DNA of 64,000 bases. It comes from BOG-908 sp965198915 (GTDB taxonomy: Bacteria > Pseudomonadota > Alphaproteobacteria > Acetobacterales > Acetobacteraceae). The stretch covers positions 868,001-932,000 of the forward strand of contig CBDAQC010000002.1 of assembly GCA_965198915.1 (NCBI GenBank). The letters run 5' to 3'. The translations under genes and the position numbers were made by a program. Shown one piece after another: positions 50,656 through 58,799 of this stretch. A model generated the notes under the pieces. It ran no database searches. It saw only the letters and a list, made by a program, of their open reading frames with translations, and was not told the DNA's origin. Positions within the stretch are counted from its first letter, which is position 1, and each line of letters starts with the position of its first letter.

Positions 50656-50931
50656 GGGCCGCCCCTCCTAACCAAAGTCACAAGCCGGTGGCGGGGGCTT
50701 TGTTCCAACACGATGCTGCGCCGGGCGGCCACGTGCGATGCTGGGGTGTGGCCGGGGGCTTGCGACCGATTGCGGGCGATTCTGCAAGCCCGCGGGTGAG
50801 TGTTGCACGTTTTGCGCGGGCAGTGTGATGGCGAAGACACGGAAATCGGGCTACTCGGGATTGCAGGGCGGCCGGCTGTGACTTTAAGGTTTGAACGGTC
50901 CCCTGCGTGTGAGCGCGTTTTGGAGGTTTTC

Positions 50932-51099
50932 ATGAGTCGGTCCCGCCAGCATCCCAATCTCGGGATGGAGCGGCTTCTGCAGGAGCTCGAGGCGGAGGGC
51001 GTCGATCCGTCGCTGATCGAAAGCTTCGTTGCGCGTTCGCTGGATCGCAGCTGGTCGAAGCGAAGTTCCGCGGCGAGCGTTCCGCACGAGACTGTCTGA
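50932..51099 (+). CDS. Small basic protein (55 aa), unknown
   Basis: A 55-aa protein, SRQHPNLGMERLLQELEAEG then VDPSLIESFVARSLDRSWSK, helical with mixed charge. GGAGG five bases before the ATG is a good site and decides the start; the frame is open to 50800 but without support. The stretch 50656-50931 shows nothing else. No family recognised. Confidence 0.6.
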   Translation: MSRSRQHPNLGMERLLQELEAEGVDPSLIESFVARSLDRSWSKRSSAASVPHETV

Positions 51100-51192
51100 G
51101 CCTGGGCTTTCGCTGGGGCGGCGGCGTGGACAGGGCGGCCGGGGCCGCGCTAGATGTCCGCCGGGCCACGCCTGGCGGCGGCCAGGCTGCCG

Positions 51193-51282
51193 GGATGGAT
51201 GGCCGAGTGGTTTAAGGCAGCGGTCTTGAAAACCGCCGAGGGTGCAAGCCCTCCGTGAGTTCGAATCTCACTCCATCCGCCA
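51193..51282 (+). tRNA. tRNA-Ser, anticodon UGA
   Basis: The acceptor GGATGGA pairs with TCCATCC (51272-51278), followed by G and CCA. The D arm is GGCCGAGTGGTTTAAGGC, the anticodon loop CTTGAAA carries TGA, a long variable arm CCGAGGGTGCAAGCCCTCCG is typical of class II serine tRNAs, and the T loop is TTCGAAT. All arms fit, and the 90-nt length includes the encoded CCA. Confidence 0.97.
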
Positions 51283-51351
51283 TCAACGAACGTGAACCTG
51301 CTGCGCCATGCGGCGTTGGTCTTCGCAATTATAACTATGCGGAGGCGCGTG

Positions 51352-51900
51352 ATGCTTTCTTCCGAATTATGCAAGGTCCTGGTGGCGGCGTCTGCGATCG
51401 CTTGGCCGGCCGCCGCGATGGCGGGACCCTGCTCTGACGACATCGCGCAATTGACGCGGCAGCTCGACAGCATGCCCGGACTGGGCACGCCGACCTCCGG
51501 CGTGGCCGCCGGATCGGTCCCGGGGGCGCAGACGGCGCATGAGAACAGCGCGGGCAACACCAGCGCGTCCGACAAGGCGCAGCCGGGCGGCGCCAGCCGC
51601 GCGGGCGGCGGGTCGGCCGGGACCGTGGGCGGGGTTTCGGGCACCGCGGTGGGGGCGAAGGATGCGGTGGCGACAGGGCAGGTCGCCACGTCCGACCAGG
51701 ATGTGAGGAGCCAGTCCGTGGGCAAGCCCACGGCGGCGCAGGCGGCCTCCAACGGTGGTTCGGGCGGTGCGACAGCGAGCGACGACCGGGTCTCCCAGGC
51801 GAAGATGTCTCTGCAGACAGCGACCGATCTGAACGCGCGGGGTGACTCGTCCTGTGCGGCGGCGGTGAAGAAGACGCGCGACCTGATGGGCAAGGCGTAG
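51352..51900 (+). CDS. Secreted low-complexity protein (182 aa)
   Basis: A hypothetical exported protein. Signal peptide LCKVLVAASAIAWPAAAMAG is followed by CSDDIAQLTRQLDSMPGLGT, then a long Gly/Ser/Ala/Thr-rich region, and a C-terminal helical stretch VSQAKMSLQTATDLNARGDS with a second Cys (SCAAAVKKTRDLMG), so one disulfide is possible. GGAGG six bases before the ATG at 51352 fixes the start. It lies 70 bp after the tRNA. No family recognised. Confidence 0.7.
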   Translation: MLSSELCKVLVAASAIAWPAAAMAGPCSDDIAQLTRQLDSMPGLGTPTSGVAAGSVPGAQTAHENSAGNTSASDKAQPGGASRAGGGSAGTVGGVSGTAVGAKDAVATGQVATSDQDVRSQSVGKPTAAQAASNGGSGGATASDDRVSQAKMSLQTATDLNARGDSSCAAAVKKTRDLMGKA

Positions 51901-51916
51901 GCGGCGCGCCTGCTGC

Positions 51917-51948
51917 CTGCCGGCGGCGGCTGGGAGCCGCGCCGGCAG
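51917..51948. terminator. Strong hairpin between convergent genes
   Basis: CTGCCGGC, GCGGCT, loop GGG, AGCCGC, GCCGGCAG: a long stem with a single bulged G, between the convergent genes ending at 51900 and 51983. No T-run, but the position suits a shared terminator. Confidence 0.6.
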
Positions 51949-51982
51949 GGGCAGGTGTCAGACTGGAGGCGGGCGGCGCGCG

Positions 51983-53824
51983 TCAGGCGCCTTTCACTTC
52001 GGCCACATGGGCGGCAATGGCGGTGGCCAGCACGGTCAGCGGGACGCCGCCGGTTTTTACTATGGCGTCGTTATAGGCCGCTTCGTCGTATTTCGGCCCC
52101 AGCGCCGTCTTCGTCTGCTCACGCAGATGGAGCATCTGGTTGTGCCCCATCTTGTAGCCGCAGGCCTGGCCCGGCGAGGCGCAGTAGCGGTCGGTCTCGC
52201 TGGTCATGGCAGGCGCCGACTTGCCGGTTTCCGTGGTGAGGAATTGCACGCTCTGTTCGCGGGTCCAGCCCATGGCGTGCAGGCCGGTGTCGGCGACCAG
52301 GCGGCAGGCGCGGAACTGCTGGGCCTGCAGGTAGCCGATGCGGCCGAACGGGTCGTTGTCGTAAAGCCCGTGCTCGTCGACGAGCTGTTCGGCGTAGAGT
52401 GCCCAGCCTTCGACGAAGGCGTTGAAGCCCATCATCGACATGATCATCGGGATTTCCGCATGGTGCTCGGCGAGATAGGCGCCCTGCCAGGTGTGGCCGG
52501 GGATACCCTCATGCGCGGTAAGCGTGGGGAGCTGGTATTTCGGCCAGAGCTTCGTCGATTTCAGGTTGACGTAGTAGATCGCCGGGCGGGAGCCGTCGAG
52601 CGAGGCGAAGTTCATGTAGCCGAGCGGGGCGCCGTCCTGGATGTCCGGCGGGACGCGCTTGACGGTGACGTCCGCGCGCAGGTTGAGGTGGGAGATCTTC
52701 GGCAGCAGCGGGCGGATGCGGGCGATGCAGTCGTTCAGATAGGCGATCAGCCGGGTGCGGCCGGCGTCGTCGTCCGGGTAGAGGAAGCGGGGGTCCTGGT
52801 TGAGCGCCTGGACGCGGGCGCCGACACTGCCTTGGGACATGCCCTGCGCTTTGAGGAGCGTGTCGAGGCGGGCCTTGATGGCGGCGTTCTGCTCCAGGCC
52901 GAGCTTGTGTATGTCGGCGGCCGAGGTGGTGGTGGTGGTGCCCATGCGTAGCGCCCAGGCGTAGAAGGCGTCGCCGTCCGGCAGGCGCTGAACGCCCGCG
53001 GTGGACGGGGCGTTCGCGGTGGCGCGGGCGAAGGCGGCAATCTGACGGTCGACGGCGGGGTAGAGGGTGGTCTCGACGATTTTCGTGCACCGCCCGGCCC
53101 AGTCACCCTGGAGGTGCGCGGCGGCGGCGCGGGTGGCCAGTGAGCTGACCAGCGGCTGCTGAGCGGCCGGTGTGGCGCGGAAGCCGCGTAGCTGGCCCAG
53201 CGCGGTGGCGGCGATGAAATTGGGCGGGATGACGCCGATGGCGGCGTCCGCGGTGCAGCGGGCGGTCTCCTGGTCCACCACGCGGGCGAAGGCGGACACG
53301 CGGGCCAGGTAGGCCTCGGCATCCGCGGTGTTGTGTATCTGGTGGACCGAGTTGAGGAATTCCGGCGTGCTGGTGACGCTGCCGTTCTGCTGGCTGATGA
53401 CGTAGGGTGAGGCGCCGCCGCTGAAGCCGGCCGCCGCGCCCCCGCCGTAGCGGAAGGCGGTGCCTTCCAGGCCGCGGTCGGTGGCGTAGCTTACGGCATC
53501 AAGGCGTATCTGGCTGGCGGCGGGCAGGGTGGCGCGGTCTATCTGGCCGAGGCGGGCGTGCATGCTGCGTATTTGCGCGGCCCATTTGGCTTCACCGGCG
53601 GGCGAGGCGTCACTGAGCTGGGATTTGAGGCCGGCGAGGGCGCCGGTATCCACGCCGAGCTGGGTGGCCGCCTCCGGGGAGAGCAGCAATATCTCGTGGG
53701 CGAAGGCGTCCAGCGTGGGGGCGAACTCCGGCGCGGCGGAGGGTGCGCCGGGCGCCGCTCGGGCCACGCCGCCCCAGGCCGCTACGGCTGCGCCGCCCTG
53801 CAAAACGTTCCGCCGTGAGATCAT
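51983..53824 (-). CDS. Tat-exported DUF885 (M32-like) metallohydrolase
   Basis: A 613-aa exported protein. It begins MISRRNVLQGGAAVAAWGGV, a twin-arginine signal. The metal site is HEGIPGHTWQGA (His438, His444), with a downstream FVEGWALYAEQLVDEHG supplying Glu ligands: the DUF885 pattern, related to M32 carboxypeptidases. Role: probably a periplasmic peptidase or amidohydrolase of unknown substrate. Start at 53824 fits the signal. No operon partner; it is convergent with the secreted protein gene. Confidence 0.9.
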   Translation of the reverse strand: MISRRNVLQGGAAVAAWGGVARAAPGAPSAAPEFAPTLDAFAHEILLLSPEAATQLGVDTGALAGLKSQLSDASPAGEAKWAAQIRSMHARLGQIDRATLPAASQIRLDAVSYATDRGLEGTAFRYGGGAAAGFSGGASPYVISQQNGSVTSTPEFLNSVHQIHNTADAEAYLARVSAFARVVDQETARCTADAAIGVIPPNFIAATALGQLRGFRATPAAQQPLVSSLATRAAAAHLQGDWAGRCTKIVETTLYPAVDRQIAAFARATANAPSTAGVQRLPDGDAFYAWALRMGTTTTTSAADIHKLGLEQNAAIKARLDTLLKAQGMSQGSVGARVQALNQDPRFLYPDDDAGRTRLIAYLNDCIARIRPLLPKISHLNLRADVTVKRVPPDIQDGAPLGYMNFASLDGSRPAIYYVNLKSTKLWPKYQLPTLTAHEGIPGHTWQGAYLAEHHAEIPMIMSMMGFNAFVEGWALYAEQLVDEHGLYDNDPFGRIGYLQAQQFRACRLVADTGLHAMGWTREQSVQFLTTETGKSAPAMTSETDRYCASPGQACGYKMGHNQMLHLREQTKTALGPKYDEAAYNDAIVKTGGVPLTVLATAIAAHVAEVKGA

Positions 53825-54042
53825 GGATGCGCCCTTGCGTGTCGTTGTGTGGGCGCACCCTACAGGCACATGGCGGATGGGGGAACCTGGCGGTGCCCGG
53901 CCGGGGTGGACGGAACAGGCCCTGCCTCTTCCCGCGGCGGCCTTCCTGGCCGGCTCTCCCAGGACCTGGCCGGCGTTCGCCGCCGGCGCCAGCTCTGGCG
54001 TCCATCAGACGGCCAGGGCTGCGCGACAGCGGTCCGGGATGT

Positions 54043-54903
54043 TCAGCCGATCTTGTCTTGCGTGCGGGTTTCGAAGTCCGACGCCTCGTGGCGTTCATGC
54101 AGTTGCGAGGACGGCTCGCCCATGACGCGGTTCACCATGCGGCCGCGCTGCACCGCTGGGCGGGCACCGATGGCATCCGCCCAGCGCAGCACGTTGGTGT
54201 ATTCCTGCACCTGGAGGAACTCGGCGGCGTTGTAGAGCAGGCCTTTGACCAGGCCGCCGTACCAAGGGAAGGCTGCGATGTCGGCGATGGTGTATTCGTC
54301 ACCGGCGAGATAGGGGGATTCGGCAAGGCGGCGGTTCAGCACGTCGAGCTGGCGCTTCACTTCCATGGCGAAACGGTCGATTGGGTATTCCATCTTGCTG
54401 GGCGCGTAGGCGTAGAAATGGCCGAAGCCGCCGCCGAGATAGGGGGCGGCACCCATCTGCCAGAACAGCCAGCACAGGCAGGCGGTGCGCGCGGGGCCGC
54501 CGGCAGGCAGGAAGGCGCCGAACTTCTCCGCCAGGTGCATCAGGATGGCGCCTGATTCGAAGACGTGCAGCGGCTTGGGGCCGGATCTGTCCACCAGCGC
54601 GGGGATCTTGGAGTTCGGGTTGACGGCGACGAAGCCGCTGGAGAATTGCGCCCCCTCGTTGATGCGTATGAGCCAGGCGTCATACTCGGCACCGGTGTGG
54701 CCCGCGGCGAGCAGTTCTTCGAAGAGGATGGTGACTTTCACGCCGTTGGGGGTGGCCAGCGAGTAGAGCTGGAAGGGGTGGCGGCCGACGGGAAGGGGTT
54801 TGTCGTGCGTGGGGCCGGCGATGGGGCGGTTGATACTGGCGAATTGTCCGCCGTTTTCCTTGTTCCAGGTCCAGATCTTGGGTGGGGTGTAGGGGTCTGT
54901 CAT
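54043..54903 (-). CDS. yghU: YghU-type glutathione S-transferase
   Basis: A 286-aa glutathione S-transferase of the YghU/Ure2p class. The N-terminal thioredoxin-like domain (QLYSLATPNGVKVTILFEEL) contains the Asn of the TPNG motif that binds glutathione disulfide; then GFVAVNPNSKIPALVD, VFESGAILMHLAEKFG, and the C-terminal helical domain with AGDEYTIADIAAFPWYGGLV. Usual substrates are disulfides or peroxides. ATG at 54903. A family B pair separates it from the hutF gene. Confidence 0.92.
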   Translation of the reverse strand: MTDPYTPPKIWTWNKENGGQFASINRPIAGPTHDKPLPVGRHPFQLYSLATPNGVKVTILFEELLAAGHTGAEYDAWLIRINEGAQFSSGFVAVNPNSKIPALVDRSGPKPLHVFESGAILMHLAEKFGAFLPAGGPARTACLCWLFWQMGAAPYLGGGFGHFYAYAPSKMEYPIDRFAMEVKRQLDVLNRRLAESPYLAGDEYTIADIAAFPWYGGLVKGLLYNAAEFLQVQEYTNVLRWADAIGARPAVQRGRMVNRVMGEPSSQLHERHEASDFETRTQDKIG

Positions 54904-54916
54904 GGTCGTATCCTGG

Positions 54917-55101
54917 GTTAAGGAAGGCAAGGAAGGCCTTCGTTTTTGAAGAAAGAAGCAAAAAACTTTTGCTCCTGGCGCTGGCATCAGAGCGGAGGCA
55001 ATTCTGCAAAAGCGTGCCTTGGCAGAAGCAGGTACGCTGCTGATGCTGGCGGGGAGGCAAAAGTTTTTGGTTCTTTTTTTCGAAAAAGAACTGCTCTCTC
55101 C
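54917..55101. repeat. Family B repeat, facing pair
   Basis: Halves 54920-54978 (GGAAGGCCTTCGTTTTTGAA, then AAGCAAAAAACTTTTG) and 55049-55101 (GGGGAGGCAAAAGTTTTTGG, then TTCTTTTTTTCGAAAAAGAA). The left end faces the GST start and the right end the hutF stop, so the unit exactly fills the gap between two tandem genes. Confidence 0.9.
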
Positions 55102-56445
55102 TTACACCAATTTCCGCAACGCCGCCCGATAAGCGCCCGTGATCTCCGCCGCGCGAACATGCACACCGTCCTCGACGACCCAGGCGCCGTTGCACAATAC
55201 GTGGCGCGCTGCCGGCGCGTCTTGGGCGAAGATGGCGGCGGCGAGCCAGAAATCGGGGGAGAGATGTTCGGACTCGGGCGTGGGGGTGATGACGCAGGCA
55301 TCCGCGCGGGCGCCCGGGGCGAGGCTGCCCACAGGACGGGCGGCGGCCTGGGCGCCGCCGGCGCAGGCAGCCTGCCAGAGCAGGCGAGCGGTGTGGCCGG
55401 CGGTGCCGGCGAGGACGTTGCGGCGCTCGGCGCGCAGGCGCTGGGTGTATTCCAGCAGGCGCAGTTCGGCGAAGGCGTTCAGGCTTACGTGGCTGTCGGT
55501 GCCGATGCCGAAGCGTCCGCCCGCTTCGGCGTAGTCGGGCAGGGTGAACAGGCCGTCGCCCAGGTTTCCTTCGGTGCTGGGGCAGAGGCCGGCCACGGCA
55601 CGGGAAGCGGCGATGGCCTGGCGTTCGTCCTGTGTGGTGTGGGTGCCGTGTATGAGGCACCAGTTCGGGCCGACGGGGGCGTGGGCGAGCAGCCACTCGG
55701 CGGGGGCGGCGCCGAGAGCGGCGATGCAGGCTTCGACCTCGGCGCGCTGTTCGGCGATGTGGATGTGGGTTGGCGCGTCGAAATCGATGGTGGTGGCGCC
55801 GCTTACGAGGCGGGCGAGGGAGGCGGGCGGCACGGCTCGCAGGCTGTGCGGAGCCAGGCCGAAGCGCAAGGTGGGAGACTGGCGGGGATGGGCGGCGGCC
55901 AGGAGGCGCAACGCGTCCTCGGGCGTGGCGTGGAAGCGATGCTGGCCGCCGTGGAGCGGTTCGCCGCCGAAACCGCCGGTTTCGTACACGCCGTAGAGGA
56001 GGGTGAGGCCGATGCCGGCTTGGGTGGCGCCTGCTTCTATGGCGTCCGCCATGGCGGCGCGATTGGCGTAGGGGGCGCCGCCCGGGGCGTTCTGCAGGTA
56101 GTGGAACTCGACCAGCGAGGTGAAGCCGCCTTGCAGGCAGAGCATGGCGAGGTAGGCGGCGATCGGCGCCATGGTGTCGGGTTCGATGGTGCGGGCGGCG
56201 CGATACATGGCTTCCCGCCAGGACCAGAAATCGCCGCCGCCGCCCGCGTATTCGGCGAGGCCGGCGAAGCTGCGCTGAAAGGCGTGGCTGTGCAGGTTGA
56301 TCATGCCGGGGAGGATTGCGCCGGCGATGTGGTGCGGCGCGCGGCCTTCGGCGATGCGGATGATTTCGCCGGCTTCGTGCTCGATCTGGATGTTTGGGTG
56401 GAAGCCGGCGTCCAGGAGGGCGTAGTCGGCGGAGAAGGTGGGCAT
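55102..56445 (-). CDS. hutF: Formimidoylglutamate deiminase
   Basis: A 447-aa amidohydrolase that converts N-formimidoyl-glutamate to N-formylglutamate in histidine degradation. The metal site begins INLHSHAFQRSFAGLAEY (HxH), with THIHIAEQRAEVEACIA, CLIHGTHTTQDERQAI and FGIGTDSHVSLNAFAELRLL giving the remaining metal ligands and catalytic residues. Length matches HutF (about 450). It is divergent from hutI; together they show the five-step hut pathway, though hutH, hutU and hutG are not in the window. Confidence 0.95.
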   Translation of the reverse strand: MPTFSADYALLDAGFHPNIQIEHEAGEIIRIAEGRAPHHIAGAILPGMINLHSHAFQRSFAGLAEYAGGGGDFWSWREAMYRAARTIEPDTMAPIAAYLAMLCLQGGFTSLVEFHYLQNAPGGAPYANRAAMADAIEAGATQAGIGLTLLYGVYETGGFGGEPLHGGQHRFHATPEDALRLLAAAHPRQSPTLRFGLAPHSLRAVPPASLARLVSGATTIDFDAPTHIHIAEQRAEVEACIAALGAAPAEWLLAHAPVGPNWCLIHGTHTTQDERQAIAASRAVAGLCPSTEGNLGDGLFTLPDYAEAGGRFGIGTDSHVSLNAFAELRLLEYTQRLRAERRNVLAGTAGHTARLLWQAACAGGAQAAARPVGSLAPGARADACVITPTPESEHLSPDFWLAAAIFAQDAPAARHVLCNGAWVVEDGVHVRAAEITGAYRAALRKLV

Positions 56446-56459
56446 GGGGGTGGTTTAGT

Positions 56460-56632
56460 TGGGGGAAGTAAGGAAGCAAGGCCTTCTTTTTTGAAAAAAA
56501 GAAGCAAAAAACTTTTGTTCCTCCGCCTGTACGAGGTGCTGCGTTTGCCGGAGGCACACGGCTGCTGCAAATGCGGGGAGACAAAAGTTTTTTGGTTCTT
56601 TTTTCAAAAAAGAACCGCTTGCCTTCTTCAAG
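56460..56632. repeat. Family B repeat, facing pair between hutF and hutI
   Basis: Halves 56468-56526 (GGAAGCAAGGCCTTCTTTTT, then AAAAAAAGAAGCAAAAAACT) and 56570-56632 (ATGCGGGGAGACAAAAG, then TTTTTTGGTTCTTTTTTC and AAAAAAGAACCGC). The outer ends stand 9-23 bp from the two divergent start codons. Confidence 0.92.
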
Positions 56633-56640
56633 GACACCAA

Positions 56641-57849
56641 ATGACCCAACCCGCCGACGCAATCTGGCACGCCAACCTGGCCACCATGGTGCCGGGCGGG
56701 GCGCCGTACGGCGCGATCGAGGACGGCGCGCTGGCGATCGGCGGCGGGCGGATACGCTATGCCGGGCGGCGGGCGGAGATGCCGGCGGCGCTCGCCGGGC
56801 CGGGGACGATGCGGCATGACGCGAATGGAGGCTGGATCACGCCGGCGCTGATCGACTGCCACACGCACCTGGTGTTCGGCGGCGAGCGGGCGGCGGAGTT
56901 CGAGGCGCGGCTGTGCGGCGACAGCTACGAAAGCGCGGCGCGGCGCGGCGGCGGGATACTGTCCTCGGTGCAAGCGACCAGGACAGCGAGCGAGGCGGCG
57001 CTGCTGGAGAGCGCGGCCGGGCGGCTGGCGCGGCTGATGGCCGACGGCGTGCGCACGGTGGAGATCAAGTCGGGCTATGGCCTTTCGCTGGAAAGCGAGC
57101 TGAAGATGTTGCGCGTGGCGCGGCTTCTGGGCGCCCGGCATGGGGTGCGGGTGGTGACGAGCCTGCTGGCGCTGCACGCGGTGCCGCCGGAGTTTGCCGG
57201 GCGTGCGGATGCGTATGTGGATTACGTTGTGACCGAAATTCTGCCGCAGGCGGTGGCGGCGAAGCTGGTCGATGCCGTCGATGCGTTTGCGGAGCCGATC
57301 GCGTTCAGCGCGGCGCAGGTGCAGCGGCTGTTCGCCGCCGCGCGCGGGCTCGGGCTGCCGGTGAAGCTGCATGCGGACCAGTTGAGCGATGGCGGCGGGG
57401 CGGCACTGGCGGCTTCGTTCGGGGCGCAGTCGGCCGACCATCTGGAATACACGTCCGAGGACGGGGTGCGCGCGATGGCGGCGTCTGGCACGGTGGCGGT
57501 GCTGCTGCCTGGCGCTTATGCGACGGTGGGTGCGCGGCAGCCGCCGCCGGTAGCCTCGTTCCGTGCGCAGAGCGTGCCGATGGCGGTGGCGACGGATTGC
57601 AATCCGGGCTCCTCGCCGCTGTGCTCGCTGCTGATGGCAATGAACCTGGCCTGCGCGCTGTTCCGGCTGACTCCGGAGGAGGCGCTGGCGGGGGTGACGC
57701 GGGAGGCGGCGCGGGCGCTGGGGCTGGAGGGCGAGGTGGGGACGCTGGCGGTGGGCCGGGCGGCCGAACTGGCGGTGTGGCGCGTCGGCCATCCGCGCGA
57801 GCTGGCCTATTGGATGGGCGGGGTCTCGCCGGTGGTGGTGCAGCCGTGA
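56641..57849 (+). CDS. hutI: Imidazolonepropionase
   Basis: A 402-aa amidohydrolase opening the imidazolone ring in histidine breakdown. ALIDCHTHLVFGGERAAEFE supplies the HxH metal site, RTVEIKSGYGLSLESELKML the substrate site, LPVKLHADQLSDGGGAALAA and ADHLEYTSEDGVRAM two more His ligands, and VAVATDCNPGSSPLCSLLMA the Asp ligand. The ATG at 56641 is nine bases past the hairpin repeat. The stop overlaps the next gene (GTGA). Confidence 0.95.
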   Translation: MTQPADAIWHANLATMVPGGAPYGAIEDGALAIGGGRIRYAGRRAEMPAALAGPGTMRHDANGGWITPALIDCHTHLVFGGERAAEFEARLCGDSYESAARRGGGILSSVQATRTASEAALLESAAGRLARLMADGVRTVEIKSGYGLSLESELKMLRVARLLGARHGVRVVTSLLALHAVPPEFAGRADAYVDYVVTEILPQAVAAKLVDAVDAFAEPIAFSAAQVQRLFAAARGLGLPVKLHADQLSDGGGAALAASFGAQSADHLEYTSEDGVRAMAASGTVAVLLPGAYATVGARQPPPVASFRAQSVPMAVATDCNPGSSPLCSLLMAMNLACALFRLTPEEALAGVTREAARALGLEGEVGTLAVGRAAELAVWRVGHPRELAYWMGGVSPVVVQP

Positions 57850-58307
57850 GCCTGGATGTGGTGGCGGGCGGGCTGGACGACGCGCGCGTGGTGGCGCTGC
57901 TGCAGGTGCATGTGGCGCGCGCGCGGGCGTCCACGGCGCCGGGCAGCGCGCATGCGCTGGACGTGAGCGCTTTGCGGGCGCCGGACATTTCGTTCTGGAG
58001 CGCCTGGCTGGACGGCGCGCTTGCGGGATGCGCGGCGCTGAAGCGGCTGGATGCGGAGCATGGGGAAGTGAAGTCCATGCATGTGGCCGAGGCGCTGCGC
58101 CGGCGCGGCGTGGGTTCGGCACTGGTGCGTCATGTGGTGGCGGCGGCGCGTGGGGCGGGGGTACGGCGGCTGAGTCTGGAGACGGGATCCTGGGATTTCT
58201 TCAAGCCCGCGCATGCTTTTTATGCGCGGCATGGGTTCCGGGCGTGCGCGCCGTTTGGTTCGTATGCCGCGGATCGGAACAGCCTGTTTTTTTCGCGGGA
58301 GATTTAG
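57846..58307 (+). CDS. GNAT-family N-acetyltransferase
   Basis: A 153-aa acetyltransferase. The acetyl-CoA site is VKSMHVAEALRRRGVGSALV (RRxGxG/A), followed by RLSLETGSWDFFKPAHAFYA and HGFRACAPFGSY. Substrate not evident; similar to PhnO/YhbS-like GNATs. GTG at 57846 overlaps the hutI stop, so it is coupled to histidine degradation and may acetylate a pathway product. Confidence 0.88.
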   Translation: MSLDVVAGGLDDARVVALLQVHVARARASTAPGSAHALDVSALRAPDISFWSAWLDGALAGCAALKRLDAEHGEVKSMHVAEALRRRGVGSALVRHVVAAARGAGVRRLSLETGSWDFFKPAHAFYARHGFRACAPFGSYAADRNSLFFSREI

Positions 58308-58308
58308 G

Positions 58309-58350
58309 CAGGCAAGGCCTGTCTCTATAAAAAGCTTCTGCTTTCCGCAT
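58309..58350. repeat. Family B hairpin repeat (degenerate)
   Basis: GGCAAGGCCTGTCTCTATAA, then AAAGCTTCTGCTTTCCGC. Reduced relative of the family B half, in the gap after the GNAT stop. Weak evidence. Confidence 0.4.
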
Positions 58351-58409
58351 TTGCGGCGGGCGCGTGCTTTGGATGACGCCGCGCGTTTCGTCAGGTCTGG
58401 ACAGGTGTT

Positions 58410-58799
58410 TCAGGAAAGGCTCTGCCTGCGTGCCTCAGTCTGCCGTTCCAGCACCGCGGTCAGCGCCAGGGCGAGCGTCGCCTTTTCGAACGGTTTGGGC
58501 AGCACGGGCGTGCCGCTGAACGTCTTGGGCAGGGCGGAAAATCCGTAGCCGGTGGAGAAGATGAACGGGATGCTGCGAGAGTTGAGCATCTCCGCGATCG
58601 GATAACTCAGCTTACCCGCCAGGTTGACGTCCAGGAGTGCGACATCGATCTGCAGGTCGGCGGCTTTCTGCAGGCCGTCCTCCAGCCGGGACGCGGTCGC
58701 CACAACGTCGCAGCCCAGTTCTTCCAGGTAGCATTCCACCACCATTGCGATGAAGGCTTCGTCCTCGACGAGCAGGACCCTGGTGCGTTCGGCGGTCAT
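58410..58799 (-). CDS. Single-domain response regulator paired with an HWE kinase
   Basis: A 129-aa receiver. VLLVEDEAFIAMVVECYLEE (acidic pocket), phospho-Asp at residue 57 in VALLDVNLAGKL, Thr in IFSTGYG, and conserved Lys in LPKPFEKATLAL. No output domain. The start overlaps the kinase stop (ATGA), so it is the likely phosphate acceptor of that kinase. Confidence 0.92.
   Translation of the reverse strand: MTAERTRVLLVEDEAFIAMVVECYLEELGCDVVATASRLEDGLQKAADLQIDVALLDVNLAGKLSYPIAEMLNSRSIPFIFSTGYGFSALPKTFSGTPVLPKPFEKATLALALTAVLERQTEARRQSLS

Noticed and set aside
54946..56640. Long plus-strand open frame across the whole hutF gene, leading into hutI
   Set aside because: It is antisense to a clear enzyme gene; high G+C keeps antisense frames open. 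The translation is Gly/Arg-rich with no family match, and hutI has its own start at 56641.
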